64,000 nt of DNA, taken from positions 434,001 through 498,000 of the forward strand of contig CANMGU010000001.1 in assembly GCA_947497455.1 (NCBI GenBank), read 5' to 3'. The position numbers were made by a program, and so were the translations under genes. Below the pieces are notes generated by a model. It was given only the letters and a program-made list of their open reading frames with translations, did no database searches and was not told where the DNA came from. Positions 51,330 to 59,992 of this stretch are shown here, in pieces. The DNA comes from an uncultured Sphingomonadaceae bacterium (GTDB taxonomy: Bacteria; Pseudomonadota; Alphaproteobacteria; Sphingomonadales; Sphingomonadaceae). How positions within the stretch are numbered: position 1 is the first letter of the stretch; the number at the start of each line of letters is the position of its first letter.

Positions 51330-52465
51330 CTGAAAACCTCGGCCGGTTCGGTTTTCAGGACGCTACGCAAGGCCAGCCAGCCGGTAATCAGGATCATCGC
51401 AATCACCACTGCCGCAGTCAGTAACGGAATCTCCCATGGCGTATAAAAGCCTTTGAAATCGGGTGAGCTAGAAGCGCCAGAAGAGATAAAGATCGCCGCC
51501 AACAAAATTCCTATGCCATAGCCGACAAGACCGACCAGCAGGGCCTGCGCAGCGACCATCATGCGAATTTTGTTATTGGTTACGCCAATGGCCTTAAGCG
51601 CACCGAATTGCTTGATATTGTCGCGGATGAACAGACTGAAGGTCAAGCCGACAATCGCAACCCCGACAATGAAGCCCAATGCCACCGTAATTCCGAAATT
51701 GACCGGGATACCGGTATTTTCGATGATGAAATCGACGCCGTCGCGGGCAAATTCGTCGCGGGTCCGCGCCTTCAGTCCGGTGGCTTGCGTAATTCGGGTA
51801 GCAACCTGTTTGGCGGTAAGGCCCTCCGAGGCATTGGCCAATACGAAAGACATGCGGTTGCGTGTACCCGGAACAAAGGCCAGTGCATTGGAATAGCGGG
51901 TGTAGAGAATGACCTGACTGGTAAAGCTTGGGTCCACATCGACAATCCCGCGAATGACCGCACGCCGGTCGTTCAGCTCGAGGCGCACCCCGATGGGATC
52001 GAAGCCTTCGGGGAACAGCTTGGCGGCACCAACACTGTCGATGATGACCGCATCAGGTTCATAAAGCGCCTCGCGGCTTCCCTTCACGAACTTCTTGGGC
52101 AACCCGATCAGTGTTGCATCGTCAACACCGACCACGGTCACGCCTTCCAGATCGCCTTCTGGTGTACGCACAGTGGCACCGGAACGCAGCATCGGAGAAG
52201 CCCACTCCACGCCATTGACCGAACGGACCTTGTCGAGCGCCGTTGATGGCATTGGCAAGGCAACGTCCGGGGTTCGGCTAACCGGATCCATCACCCAGAT
52301 ATTGGCTGTCGGGATATTGTAGACAGCCGTCGCCCCGCGTTCGATCAGATTGATGAAGATCGTGAGCTGTTGCGAGATCAACAGAGCGGAGAAAGCGACA
52401 CCGAACAGCAGCCCAAAGAATTTTTGACGGTCTCCGGTCAACATTCTGATGGCAATCCACGTCAT
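51326..52465 (-). CDS. ABC exporter permease (FtsX/DevC-like)
   Basis: 379 residues from the ATG at 52465, with an N-terminal helix (FFGLLFGVAFSALLISQQLTIFINLI), a large periplasmic domain, and three C-terminal helices (NFGITVALGFIVGVAIVGLTFSLFIRDNIKQFGALKAIGVTNNKI..., ALLVGLVGYGIGILLAAIFI, IPLLTAAVVIAMILITGWLAL). The FGALKAIG segment is the FtsX coupling motif. The start at 52465 (MTWIAIRMLTGD, AAAAGG about 9 nt upstream) matches the family better than an ATG at 52516. First gene of the exporter operon; the TetR gene is divergent. MacB-like exporters move lipids, peptides or antibiotics from the periplasm. Confidence 0.88.
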   Translation of the reverse strand: MTWIAIRMLTGDRQKFFGLLFGVAFSALLISQQLTIFINLIERGATAVYNIPTANIWVMDPVSRTPDVALPMPSTALDKVRSVNGVEWASPMLRSGATVRTPEGDLEGVTVVGVDDATLIGLPKKFVKGSREALYEPDAVIIDSVGAAKLFPEGFDPIGVRLELNDRRAVIRGIVDVDPSFTSQVILYTRYSNALAFVPGTRNRMSFVLANASEGLTAKQVATRITQATGLKARTRDEFARDGVDFIIENTGIPVNFGITVALGFIVGVAIVGLTFSLFIRDNIKQFGALKAIGVTNNKIRMMVAAQALLVGLVGYGIGILLAAIFISSGASSSPDFKGFYTPWEIPLLTAAVVIAMILITGWLALRSVLKTEPAEVFR

Positions 52466-52520
52466 CGAATCGGGCCTTTTGTGATTGGGGTTGAATGCAG
52501 GAGTAGTAAGAGACATAATG

Positions 52521-52549
52521 AACGTCAACGTTTTATTATACGGAACCGT
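52521..52549. promoter_or_regulatory. Candidate TetR operator between the ABC exporter and its regulator
   Basis: Two short dyads lie in the divergent region: AACG-TCAA-CGTT at 52521-52532 and ACGG-AA-CCGT at 52540-52549. TGAACG at 52519-52524 and CGTTCA at 52547-52552 are also inverted. The cluster is close to the TetR start codon at 52556, suggesting autorepression and control of the exporter. Confidence 0.45.
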
Positions 52550-52555
52550 TCAATA

Positions 52556-53224
52556 ATGTCTGATAGCAAGACCGCTAAAACCAAACCCGCTAATGTTATC
52601 AAGGCGCTGGGCCGTCCTGTCGATACGACCAAAAGTGCAACCATATTGAACGCTGCTAGCCATGAGTTTTTCAATGTCGGCTTTGCGCAATCGAGTATCG
52701 AATCGATAGCTGCGCGCGCCGGTGTATCGAAAGTCACGGTCTATAATCGCTTCAAGACCAAGGAGGCTCTTTTTGCTGCGGCTGTTGGGAATGAATGTGC
52801 TGTTATGCGGCAAGCCCTGTCCGTTGAAGCGACCTCTGGCGGTACGATCCGGGAACGGCTGGTGCATTTCGGTATGGAAATGGTCGCGTTTTTGTGGCGC
52901 GACGAAATGGTCCGGTTTGAACGACATCTGGCCGTCGAGGTGGAACATAATCCGGAAATTGGATTGCTGTTTCTGGATGCCGGCCCCCGCCGATTGCATC
53001 AGGCCTTGTCGCAACTCTTGGACGAAGCGGTGGCGGACGGTGAACTGGAAATTGATGATACGGAACAAGCCGCTGAACATTTGTCTGGTATGGTCAAGGG
53101 GATGGCCGATTTGGAGCGCCGGTTCGGCGCCAATATTTCCATGGCGAAAATACCGGATCCCAAAGCAGCCAAGCGGGTGAATAGCGCGGTGGACCTTTTC
53201 CTGAAAAGCTACGGAAAGTGCTGA
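52556..53224 (+). CDS. TetR-family regulator of the ABC exporter
   Basis: 222 residues. The HTH domain is TTKSATILNAASHEFFNVGFAQSSIESIAARAGVSKVTVYNRFKTKEALFAAAV; the C-domain (MVAFLWRDEMVRFERHLAVEVEHNPEIGLLFLDAGPRRLHQALSQLLDEAV) resembles AefR-like C-terminal domains. The ATG at 52556 is chosen since the open frame upstream overlaps the permease gene and shows no domain. Divergent from the four-gene exporter operon, with a candidate operator directly before the start. It is expected to repress the exporter until a ligand binds. Confidence 0.9.
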   Translation: MSDSKTAKTKPANVIKALGRPVDTTKSATILNAASHEFFNVGFAQSSIESIAARAGVSKVTVYNRFKTKEALFAAAVGNECAVMRQALSVEATSGGTIRERLVHFGMEMVAFLWRDEMVRFERHLAVEVEHNPEIGLLFLDAGPRRLHQALSQLLDEAVADGELEIDDTEQAAEHLSGMVKGMADLERRFGANISMAKIPDPKAAKRVNSAVDLFLKSYGKC

Positions 53225-53317
53225 CCGGATCATAGTGGGGTATAGATATGGCTATTGTTCCCAATAACAACAGAATTACCATTGTCAGCCGCTGAGGGTT
53301 CACTTACATGGATGTTA

Positions 53318-55021
53318 ATGACTGAAACCCCCGTAACGCAGCCGCAAAGCGATTCCGCACCCATATGGAAGTCGCGCTATAATCATCCCACCGACTGGGA
53401 TCAGTTTTTTCCGCCCTTGTCGATGCCCGGCATGTTTTTCGGTTCAGCCGGCCGGCGTGGTGACGCAAATTTGCTCGATTTCATGGGGCGCAAATACAGC
53501 TACGCAGATGTCGCCGCAGGTGTGGTCCGTGTCGCCAGAGGTTTGCAGGATCTCGGTGTAAAGAAGGGCGATCGGATCGGCTTGTTTCTTCCCAATGTTC
53601 CGCATTATGTCACCGCCTATTATGGCGCGATGGCCATTGGCGCGACGGTGGTAAACTTCTCCCCGCTCTACACCGTGGATGAGCTGAACCATCAGGTGGA
53701 GGATAGCGGCACCAAAATTCTGTTCACGCTTTCGGCGAGCGCGGTCTTTCCAACGGCATATCAGGTGCTGCAACAATCCAGTCTCGAACGGCTCGTGGTG
53801 GGCAGTGTTGCTGGCGCTCTGCCGGGGGCCAAGGCTTTATTTTATCGCCTGTTCCGTCGCAAGGAAAACTCGCCGCAGCCGGATGATGACCGGATCACGC
53901 CTTTTGCCGATCTGACCGACAATGATGGCAAATTTATCGCGCCCAATATCCATCCCGAAAAGGATATTGCGCTGTTGCAATATACTGGCGGCACAACAGG
54001 TGTTCCCAAAGGTGCAATGCTCAGTCACCAGAATCTGACCGCCAATGCGCGACAGATTAATAGCATTGATCCTTTCATTGACGATGATGATCGCCTGATG
54101 GGTGTGCTGCCTTTTTTCCATGTCTTCGCCAATAGCGCCGTGCTTAACCGGACCGTGCAGAGAGGCGGAGAAATTGTCATGCTGCCACGCTTTGATGCCA
54201 AGCAGACATTGAAGGCGATTACGCGCAACCAGATTACCGCAATGCCCGGTGTGCCGACCATGTATCAGGCGTTGCTTGACCACCCGGATATTGACAAAAC
54301 CAACTTCTCGTCGCTGAAAGTCTGCGTATCTGGCGGCGCGCCGTTGCCGCTTGAGCTGAAGAAAAAATTTGAAGCGAAGACCGGCGCAAAGCTGGTGGAA
54401 GGTTATGGCCTGACTGAAAGTTCGGGCGTTGTCAGCGCGAACCCCTATTCCGGTTTGAATAAATCCGGAACAATCGGACAACCCGTGCCTGGCACTCTTG
54501 TGAAACTGGTCGACAAGGAAGACCCGACCAAGCAGGTCCCTGAAGGCGAGCCGGGCGAGCTGATCTTTTCGGGGCCACAAGTCATGCAGGGATACTGGAA
54601 CCGGCCAGATGCGGATGACGACGTTTTTGTCGATGGCTTCTTGCGGACCGGTGACGTGGCGGTGATTGACGAGGATGGCTATGTCAAAATTGTCGACCGG
54701 CTAAAGGATATGATCGCTGTTGGTGGTTTCAAGGTTTTTCCAAGCCAGGTCGAGGAAGTTCTCTACAAGCATGATGCGGTCAAGGAAGCGCTCGTTATCG
54801 GCGTGCCGGACGACTATCGCGGTGAAAGTCCAAAAGCATTTGTGGCGTTGGAAGAAGGCTCCGATATTGACGGCGCTGCCCTGAAAGGCTGGCTGAATCC
54901 GCAGCTTGGCAAACATGAGCGGGTTTCAGATGTTGTGGTGCGAGAGAGTCTGCCCAAGACCATGATCGGTAAACTCGATCGCAAGGCATTGCGAGCCGAA
55001 GAGCTGGACCCGAACAGCTAG
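53318..55021 (+). CDS. Long-chain fatty-acid-CoA ligase family (AMP-binding) protein
   Basis: 567 residues. The AMP-binding motif YTGGTTGVPKGAMLSHQNLTAN, KVCVSGGAPLPLELKKKFE, VEGYGLTESSGVVSANPYSG and DGFLRTGDVAVIDEDGYVKIVDRLKDMIAVGGFKVFPSQVEEVLYKHDAV give the full A3-A8 order. SLPKTMIGKLDRKALR holds the C-terminal catalytic lysine. Length and motifs fit acyl-CoA synthetases of the FadD kind. It activates a fatty or aromatic acid to the CoA thioester through an acyl-AMP. ATG at 53318 is chosen; upstream ATG codons at 53312 and 53255 are possible starts. Gene context adds little to specificity. Confidence 0.9.
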   Translation: MTETPVTQPQSDSAPIWKSRYNHPTDWDQFFPPLSMPGMFFGSAGRRGDANLLDFMGRKYSYADVAAGVVRVARGLQDLGVKKGDRIGLFLPNVPHYVTAYYGAMAIGATVVNFSPLYTVDELNHQVEDSGTKILFTLSASAVFPTAYQVLQQSSLERLVVGSVAGALPGAKALFYRLFRRKENSPQPDDDRITPFADLTDNDGKFIAPNIHPEKDIALLQYTGGTTGVPKGAMLSHQNLTANARQINSIDPFIDDDDRLMGVLPFFHVFANSAVLNRTVQRGGEIVMLPRFDAKQTLKAITRNQITAMPGVPTMYQALLDHPDIDKTNFSSLKVCVSGGAPLPLELKKKFEAKTGAKLVEGYGLTESSGVVSANPYSGLNKSGTIGQPVPGTLVKLVDKEDPTKQVPEGEPGELIFSGPQVMQGYWNRPDADDDVFVDGFLRTGDVAVIDEDGYVKIVDRLKDMIAVGGFKVFPSQVEEVLYKHDAVKEALVIGVPDDYRGESPKAFVALEEGSDIDGAALKGWLNPQLGKHERVSDVVVRESLPKTMIGKLDRKALRAEELDPNS

Positions 55022-55098
55022 TTCGCAAAACTGAGCGCTCAAGCGTTGTTTTGACGGCCAGTAATGACAGAGGTGCGTTTTGCCATTAGCGTCAGCAT

Positions 55099-55740
55099 AT
55101 GGCACAGCCGACACTCCATATTCGCGGGACAATCATCTCGACTTACACGCGCATTGTGCAGACGGTGGCTGAAGAAGCCGGGATTAGCTGGGCGATTACC
55201 GCAACACCGGCCGGCAGTCCGGAAAACAGACAGCGGCATCCGTTTCGCAAAGTCCCGACGGTCGAGATTGATGGGCTCAATCTCTATGAGAGCGTCGCGA
55301 TTTGTCACTATATTGATAATGCCCATAATGGCGGATCACTGCAACCGGACGATCATGCGGCACGAGCCGAGATGGATCGCTGGATATCGGTCGCCAATGC
55401 CTATTTGTTTCCGGTTGCCGAGCACGGTTTGCTGATGCCGCGACTGGTCCACCGATATTTAAAAACACCCTTGCGATCTGATGTGATTGAGGCGGCTCTG
55501 CCGGAAATTGCCGAACATCTCGGGATCCTGTGTCAACGGGTCGAGGAAGCCCCCTATTTTTCAGGTGCGCAATTCTCGCTTGCCGATATCTTTGTCTATT
55601 GTATTTTGCGTCCCGTTCAGATGACGTCCGAAGGCGATCATTTGATCGGTCAGCTTTTGCCTTTGCGCCATTGGCTCAACAAAATCGGCAAACGGCCTAG
55701 CTTGGTCGCGACCCGCTGGGACACCGAAAAAGAGGAGTAA
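55099..55740 (+). CDS. Glutathione S-transferase family protein
   Basis: 213 residues. The thioredoxin-like half contains LHIRGTIISTYTRIVQTVAEEAGISWAITATPAGSPENRQRHPFRKVPTVEIDGLNLYESVAICHYIDNAHNG, where KVPTVEID holds the cis-proline and YESVAI the glutathione contact. The helical half includes YFSGAQFSLADIFVYCILRPVQM, with the N-capping box. The family resembles the fungal-type or maleylpyruvate-isomerase-like GSTs. It follows the acyl-CoA ligase by 77 nt on the same strand. Third GST-type gene of the window. Substrate unknown. Confidence 0.85.
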   Translation: MAQPTLHIRGTIISTYTRIVQTVAEEAGISWAITATPAGSPENRQRHPFRKVPTVEIDGLNLYESVAICHYIDNAHNGGSLQPDDHAARAEMDRWISVANAYLFPVAEHGLLMPRLVHRYLKTPLRSDVIEAALPEIAEHLGILCQRVEEAPYFSGAQFSLADIFVYCILRPVQMTSEGDHLIGQLLPLRHWLNKIGKRPSLVATRWDTEKEE

Positions 55741-55819
55741 TTCCTGTCCTACAAGGCAATGAATATGATAGTAAAACTGACTAAATTCGGTTGTTTCCAT
55801 TTTTGAGTAATATTGTTTT

Positions 55820-55861
55820 TTGTCAATACGATAGATCGAACAATAGGCCTATCAATGACAA
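55820..55861. promoter_or_regulatory. Nested inverted repeat upstream of the oxygenase-like gene
   Basis: TTGTCA at 55820-55825 and TGACAA at 55856-55861 enclose GATAG at 55830-55834 and CTATC at 55849-55853. The nested arrangement lies about 70 bp before the start at 55930, a position suited to a regulator site. The gaps between the arms are unequal (4 and 2 nt), so a perfect stem is not possible. Confidence 0.35.
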
Positions 55862-55929
55862 TATGAAAACCACCCCAAAGGACTGTGTCACGATTGTGAA
55901 CTTCGTAACGGAAAACAAGAGGTTTCGAA

Positions 55930-56541
55930 ATGCTGCCATCGCTGTTGATCATTGATGACTTTCTGTCGGATCCGATGGTGGCGCGCAACGCGGCGTTGGC
56001 GCTGGACTATGATGCCGAATATAAGCGCGGCAACTATCCAGGCCATATATCAACAAAACCGCTCGAAATTCAGGGACTGAATGACCAGGTGTCCAAGGCT
56101 ATTGGCGTACCGGTTGAAGCAGCATCCGGGACCAGTCACAATCATTGCCGGATCACCCTGAAAGGTGACAAGGGGCGCAGCGGCGTACATATTGATCCGG
56201 CCTTTTATTCCGGCATTCTCTATCTTTCGCTGCCGGAGCATTGCAAAGGCGGCACCGAGTTTTTCCGGCACAGGCGCACCGGATTGGAGCGGGTTCCAAG
56301 CGATCCCCTTGCCATCACGACAGCAGGCTATTCAGACATAACTGCGCTCATCGAGGATGTCGTGAACCGGGATACGTTGCACAAAGCCAGATGGGAGCGC
56401 ACCATGTTGGTACCGATGCGGTTTAATCGGCTGATCCTGTTCAGTCCCTGGCTGTTCCATAATAGCGGTGCGGCCTTTGGGACATCACCGGAAACCGGAC
56501 GGCTCGTGCATCTGATGTTCTTTGCCAAAGCAAAAAGATAG
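55930..56541 (+). CDS. DUF6445-like/2-oxoglutarate-Fe(II)-oxygenase-fold protein
   Basis: 203 residues. The fold markers are GVHIDPAFYSGILYLSLPEHCKGGTEFFRHRRTG, where His87 and Asp89 form the HxD pair. The second half has FSPWLFHNSGAAFGTSPETGRLVHLMFF, where His177 and Arg191 could complete the Fe(II)/2OG site. The N-terminal LIIDDFLSDPMVARNAALAL is typical of the DUF6445 family, often near tryptophan-halogenase-type genes. No signal peptide or membrane helix is present. Activity as a hydroxylase is inferred from the motif set; the substrate is unknown. Confidence 0.77.
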   Translation: MLPSLLIIDDFLSDPMVARNAALALDYDAEYKRGNYPGHISTKPLEIQGLNDQVSKAIGVPVEAASGTSHNHCRITLKGDKGRSGVHIDPAFYSGILYLSLPEHCKGGTEFFRHRRTGLERVPSDPLAITTAGYSDITALIEDVVNRDTLHKARWERTMLVPMRFNRLILFSPWLFHNSGAAFGTSPETGRLVHLMFFAKAKR

Positions 56542-56574
56542 GTTACAAGCCTGTAAATTTTAGGAGAAGCCCCG

Positions 56575-57525
56575 ATGAAAACCATATTGACCAAGACACT
56601 ATCTCTCGCCCTTTTGGCGGTTTCTCCGTTAGCATTGACGGCTTGTGCCGAGACCAATGCACAAGAGGCGGATCGCTTTGCCAAGGTGGAGATAAAGACT
56701 GAAAACCTGGGTGATGGTATCGCGGTGCTTTTTGGTGCGGGCGGCAATATCGGTGTTTCCTATGGCCCCGATGGCACGGTGCTGATCGATGATCAGTTCG
56801 CGCCACTGACCCCGAAGATACAGGCAGCAGTAGCGGCGCTGGGTGCGGAGCCAGTCAAATATCTGATCAACACGCATTGGCACTATGATCATACCGGTGG
56901 AAACGAGAATTTCGGCAAGGCCGGCGCGCTGATCATGGCGCATGATCATGTGCGGCAGCGAATGGCCGGTCAGCAGACCAGCGGTCGCGGTAATGATCCC
57001 GCATCGCCCAAAGAGGCGCTGCCGGTGGTCACTTATCATGACGGTCTGAAGCTGCACCTGAACGGTGATGAAGTACACGTAAAGCATATGAAAGACGCAC
57101 ATACCGATGGCGATAGTATTGTGTTCTGGAAAAAGGCCAATGTGTTGCACATGGGCGACCTCTATTTCAATAAGGTGACTCTGCCGTTTATCGACCTTAA
57201 CAGCGGCGGCAATGCCAAGGGTGTGCTAGCGGCAGCCGAAAAGGCGCTCACCATGGTGGATGACAATACAAAAATCATTCCCGGCCATGGCCCGATGGCA
57301 ACCAAGGCGGATCTGATGGGTTATCGCGATATGCTGAAAAGCGTCATCGGTGCGGTGAAACAAGCAAGAGGCGAAGGAAAGTCGCTGGAACAGATTCAGG
57401 CGATGAAGCCTGCGGCAAAATGGGATACGAACAAGGACGCGTTCATCAAGGGTGATGCCTTTGTCGAAGCGGTCTATAAGAGCTTGGAAATGCCAGCTCA
57501 CGAAGCAGGCGAGCACAAGCACTAA
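56575..57525 (+). CDS. Exported MBL-fold metallohydrolase lipoprotein
   Basis: 316 residues. A lipoprotein signal (lipobox LTAC, Cys24) is followed by a metallo-beta-lactamase fold with THWHYDHTGG, giving His101, His103, Asp105 and His106, and later KDAHTDGDSIVFW, MGDLYF and IIPGHGPMA for the remaining metal ligands. The fold family covers lactamases, lactonases and hydrolases; this branch is commonly annotated as an MBL-fold protein of the periplasm. AGGAG lies 9 nt upstream of the ATG. It follows the 2OG-fold gene by 33 nt. Substrate not determined. Confidence 0.88.
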   Translation: MKTILTKTLSLALLAVSPLALTACAETNAQEADRFAKVEIKTENLGDGIAVLFGAGGNIGVSYGPDGTVLIDDQFAPLTPKIQAAVAALGAEPVKYLINTHWHYDHTGGNENFGKAGALIMAHDHVRQRMAGQQTSGRGNDPASPKEALPVVTYHDGLKLHLNGDEVHVKHMKDAHTDGDSIVFWKKANVLHMGDLYFNKVTLPFIDLNSGGNAKGVLAAAEKALTMVDDNTKIIPGHGPMATKADLMGYRDMLKSVIGAVKQARGEGKSLEQIQAMKPAAKWDTNKDAFIKGDAFVEAVYKSLEMPAHEAGEHKH

Positions 57526-57533
57526 CAGCTGCT

Positions 57534-59888
57534 TCAGGGCGTTGCGCGATCAATCTCTTTGCGCAGGGAGGCCATTAATGGCCCGGCCTTGGTGAGCCGG
57601 TGTTCCTCTTCATCAATGATCGCGCGGAAGAGGGTTTTCTTGAACTCCAGCGTTTTGATGGCATCAGGGCGTTTGGCTTCGGGCAATGTGGAAAGCAGGA
57701 TGTCGATCATCCGCTCCGCGCCGTGGAGTCGGCCCCAGAGATAGTCATTCTCGCGATAAGAGCGGCTGAAAAAGGCCCCGAAGTTATTGAATTCAATACC
57801 TTTTAAGGTTGCTGCCACACCGCCTTGGCGAATGGACTTGGCATCCTCGGGGGAAATTCGGTCAACCTTGATCGGGTCAAATTCATCGAGGCCTTCTCCC
57901 TGTAAAAGGGGCAGAGTGGCGATGTCGTAAAACGGGAAGCCCAGGAACGCGAGAAGCATCGAGCGCTTCTCCGCCTTGGGCAATCCGGCCATGGCTTCGG
58001 CAAGCTTGGCATCAACCAGGGCATCCGCTGCTACGAGATCGCGGGCTGTCGCCAGCCGGTCCAGCATGGCAGATGGCTGGAGTTCGGCATGTTCGGCCAG
58101 CGCAACAAAATCATCGCCGAGATATTCAATTGTCTCGCGTTCGATATAGAGAGAAAGGCAGTCGTAGATCACATCATGCATCTGCTCTATCACGGCGTAA
58201 TCGTCGGGATGGGCGCTATCGAGATCTTCGGCAAATCGGCGCGCAAGAAACCGCAACCGGCGAATACGGTAGCCCAGATCATGTTGACGAAAAAATTCGG
58301 CGGCCAGTTTTGACGGACCAGCTCCGCCTTTCTTGCCGATATTTTCAAATCCGCGCTGACGCATTTCGGCCCATAATGTTTCGCGTAGCGCCTGATGGTT
58401 ATGGACATTTGGTTCCGCTTTTGCTCGCCGCACCGTATGCGCAATATCTTCAAGTACGGTCGCGAGTTTGAGGTGGCCATAGGCGCTATAGGAGAAGCCA
58501 GCGAGTTTGCTCGCCTTATCGCGTGACTTGCGCCGCCAAGCGGCCAGGCGTGCCGCAGTTGGCCGGTCCAGGAACAAGGTTCGCCCAAAAATAGCTTCGA
58601 CATTCTGCTCGACTTCTGCGCGCAAATTGTCGGTAATCTGTCGCATCTGAATGATCCGGCTTGATCGCCGCGATATGTCATCGAGATTGTCGCGGATCGG
58701 CTGTTCCCGTGGGATATTCGATATTGCACCGAAGATCGTGGAGAAGAAGCCGGGCAGGCTTTCATCCTCGGCTTCCTGCGCGGCTTGAAGCCGTTGAAGT
58801 GCACGATCGCTTTTGGCGACATCAAGATCAGGGCGTGGGTCAATGTAAACGAAACGGCGATCAACCTCACGTTTGGCCGGGCGGTTTTTCAGCGCTTCGA
58901 TCGCTTGGGCGAAGGGGGCATTGGCGAGAACAGAGCCGTCAATCAATACGGTATCATCGGCGGTCCCGGCCCGGCTCTGGTTGGGCAAGATACGTTTTAG
59001 AAAATTGCGACGATTGGACCAGACATGACCACGATCAGATAATTCACTGTCCAGTTCCGTAACTGTGAATGGCGGAAATGCGCCAGGGAAGCTGGCTGTC
59101 GCGCGACCAGCGAAGACCAGCTCGGCGGGATCGGCAATATCGCCGCCATTTGATCCGCGCGTCGAAAAGCTGATGGTGATCCGATGCTCCATCTCCAGTG
59201 CCTCGGGAGGGCTGTGCAGCTGTAGCTTTTCAGGATGGCCAACAAAGTCAGTGACCGTCACAAACAAATCAAGTGGTTGTCCGGGTGGCAGCAATTTGGG
59301 CCCCCGCTCTGTCTTTTTCATGGTCGCAAGCGCATCCAGAATGAGACCAGAGAATATCTTGCCGCCAAAGGGCGGTGCAAACCAGCGCGCACGAACGAAG
59401 CGCGAGAGTTTCATTTTCACCTCTTCGCGGGCTTCTTTCGAAACCGTCTGTTCTACGGCGCCACCTTTGCGACCCAGTGCCATCCAAGCAATGGGTTCTG
59501 CCCAGAATTTCGAAAAGCGTGATAGCGGTCTCGCGTCTGGATCAAGCAATGTATCGACATCCGCCGTTTCGAGCCACATGTCGGTCAGAGGCTCAAGAGA
59601 TTCACCCGAGATGATGGCTTGCGACAGAAATATGCCATTGATCCCGCCTGCGCTGGCACCTGCAATAATATCTGGCAGCACACGCAATTTGACAGTGCTT
59701 TCCTGTTCTATCCACTCCAAAATGTCGTAATAGGTCCCACGGCTGCACTTGTGGTTCTTTTCACCATCATGAAAATCCCTGCTGGCTTTGGCAAGCTTCC
59801 AGATTTCCTTGGTGATACCGTGCATGTAGATGGCAAGACTTACGCCGCCATAGCAAATAAGAGCGAGTCTGAGTTCCTTCTGGCGCAT
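57534..59888 (-). CDS. Patatin-related phospholipase-like protein (TIGR03607-like)
   Basis: 784 residues from the ATG at 59888. The patatin domain is complete: oxyanion-type LALICYGGVSLAIYMHG, nucleophile elbow IAGASAGGING (Ser79), and the catalytic aspartate in VLIDGSVLANAPFAQAIEAL. A long helical C-terminal region follows (about residues 400-780), as in the patatin-related TIGR03607 proteins, where a DUF3376-like part is found. It is much longer than an ordinary patatin (about 300). The TTG at 59924 would add 12 residues without a clear ribosome site. Expected to hydrolyse membrane lipids; converges on the MBL-fold gene. Confidence 0.88.
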   Translation of the reverse strand: MRQKELRLALICYGGVSLAIYMHGITKEIWKLAKASRDFHDGEKNHKCSRGTYYDILEWIEQESTVKLRVLPDIIAGASAGGINGIFLSQAIISGESLEPLTDMWLETADVDTLLDPDARPLSRFSKFWAEPIAWMALGRKGGAVEQTVSKEAREEVKMKLSRFVRARWFAPPFGGKIFSGLILDALATMKKTERGPKLLPPGQPLDLFVTVTDFVGHPEKLQLHSPPEALEMEHRITISFSTRGSNGGDIADPAELVFAGRATASFPGAFPPFTVTELDSELSDRGHVWSNRRNFLKRILPNQSRAGTADDTVLIDGSVLANAPFAQAIEALKNRPAKREVDRRFVYIDPRPDLDVAKSDRALQRLQAAQEAEDESLPGFFSTIFGAISNIPREQPIRDNLDDISRRSSRIIQMRQITDNLRAEVEQNVEAIFGRTLFLDRPTAARLAAWRRKSRDKASKLAGFSYSAYGHLKLATVLEDIAHTVRRAKAEPNVHNHQALRETLWAEMRQRGFENIGKKGGAGPSKLAAEFFRQHDLGYRIRRLRFLARRFAEDLDSAHPDDYAVIEQMHDVIYDCLSLYIERETIEYLGDDFVALAEHAELQPSAMLDRLATARDLVAADALVDAKLAEAMAGLPKAEKRSMLLAFLGFPFYDIATLPLLQGEGLDEFDPIKVDRISPEDAKSIRQGGVAATLKGIEFNNFGAFFSRSYRENDYLWGRLHGAERMIDILLSTLPEAKRPDAIKTLEFKKTLFRAIIDEEEHRLTKAGPLMASLRKEIDRATP

Positions 59889-59992
59889 CGGATCAAGAGT
59901 GACAGGATGATCGGAATCACGCAAGCAGGAAAGCGGTTGAAAAAGCCATCAAAACCTATAATGTTCCTTTTTTGTTCTAGTGGAAGTCGGGT

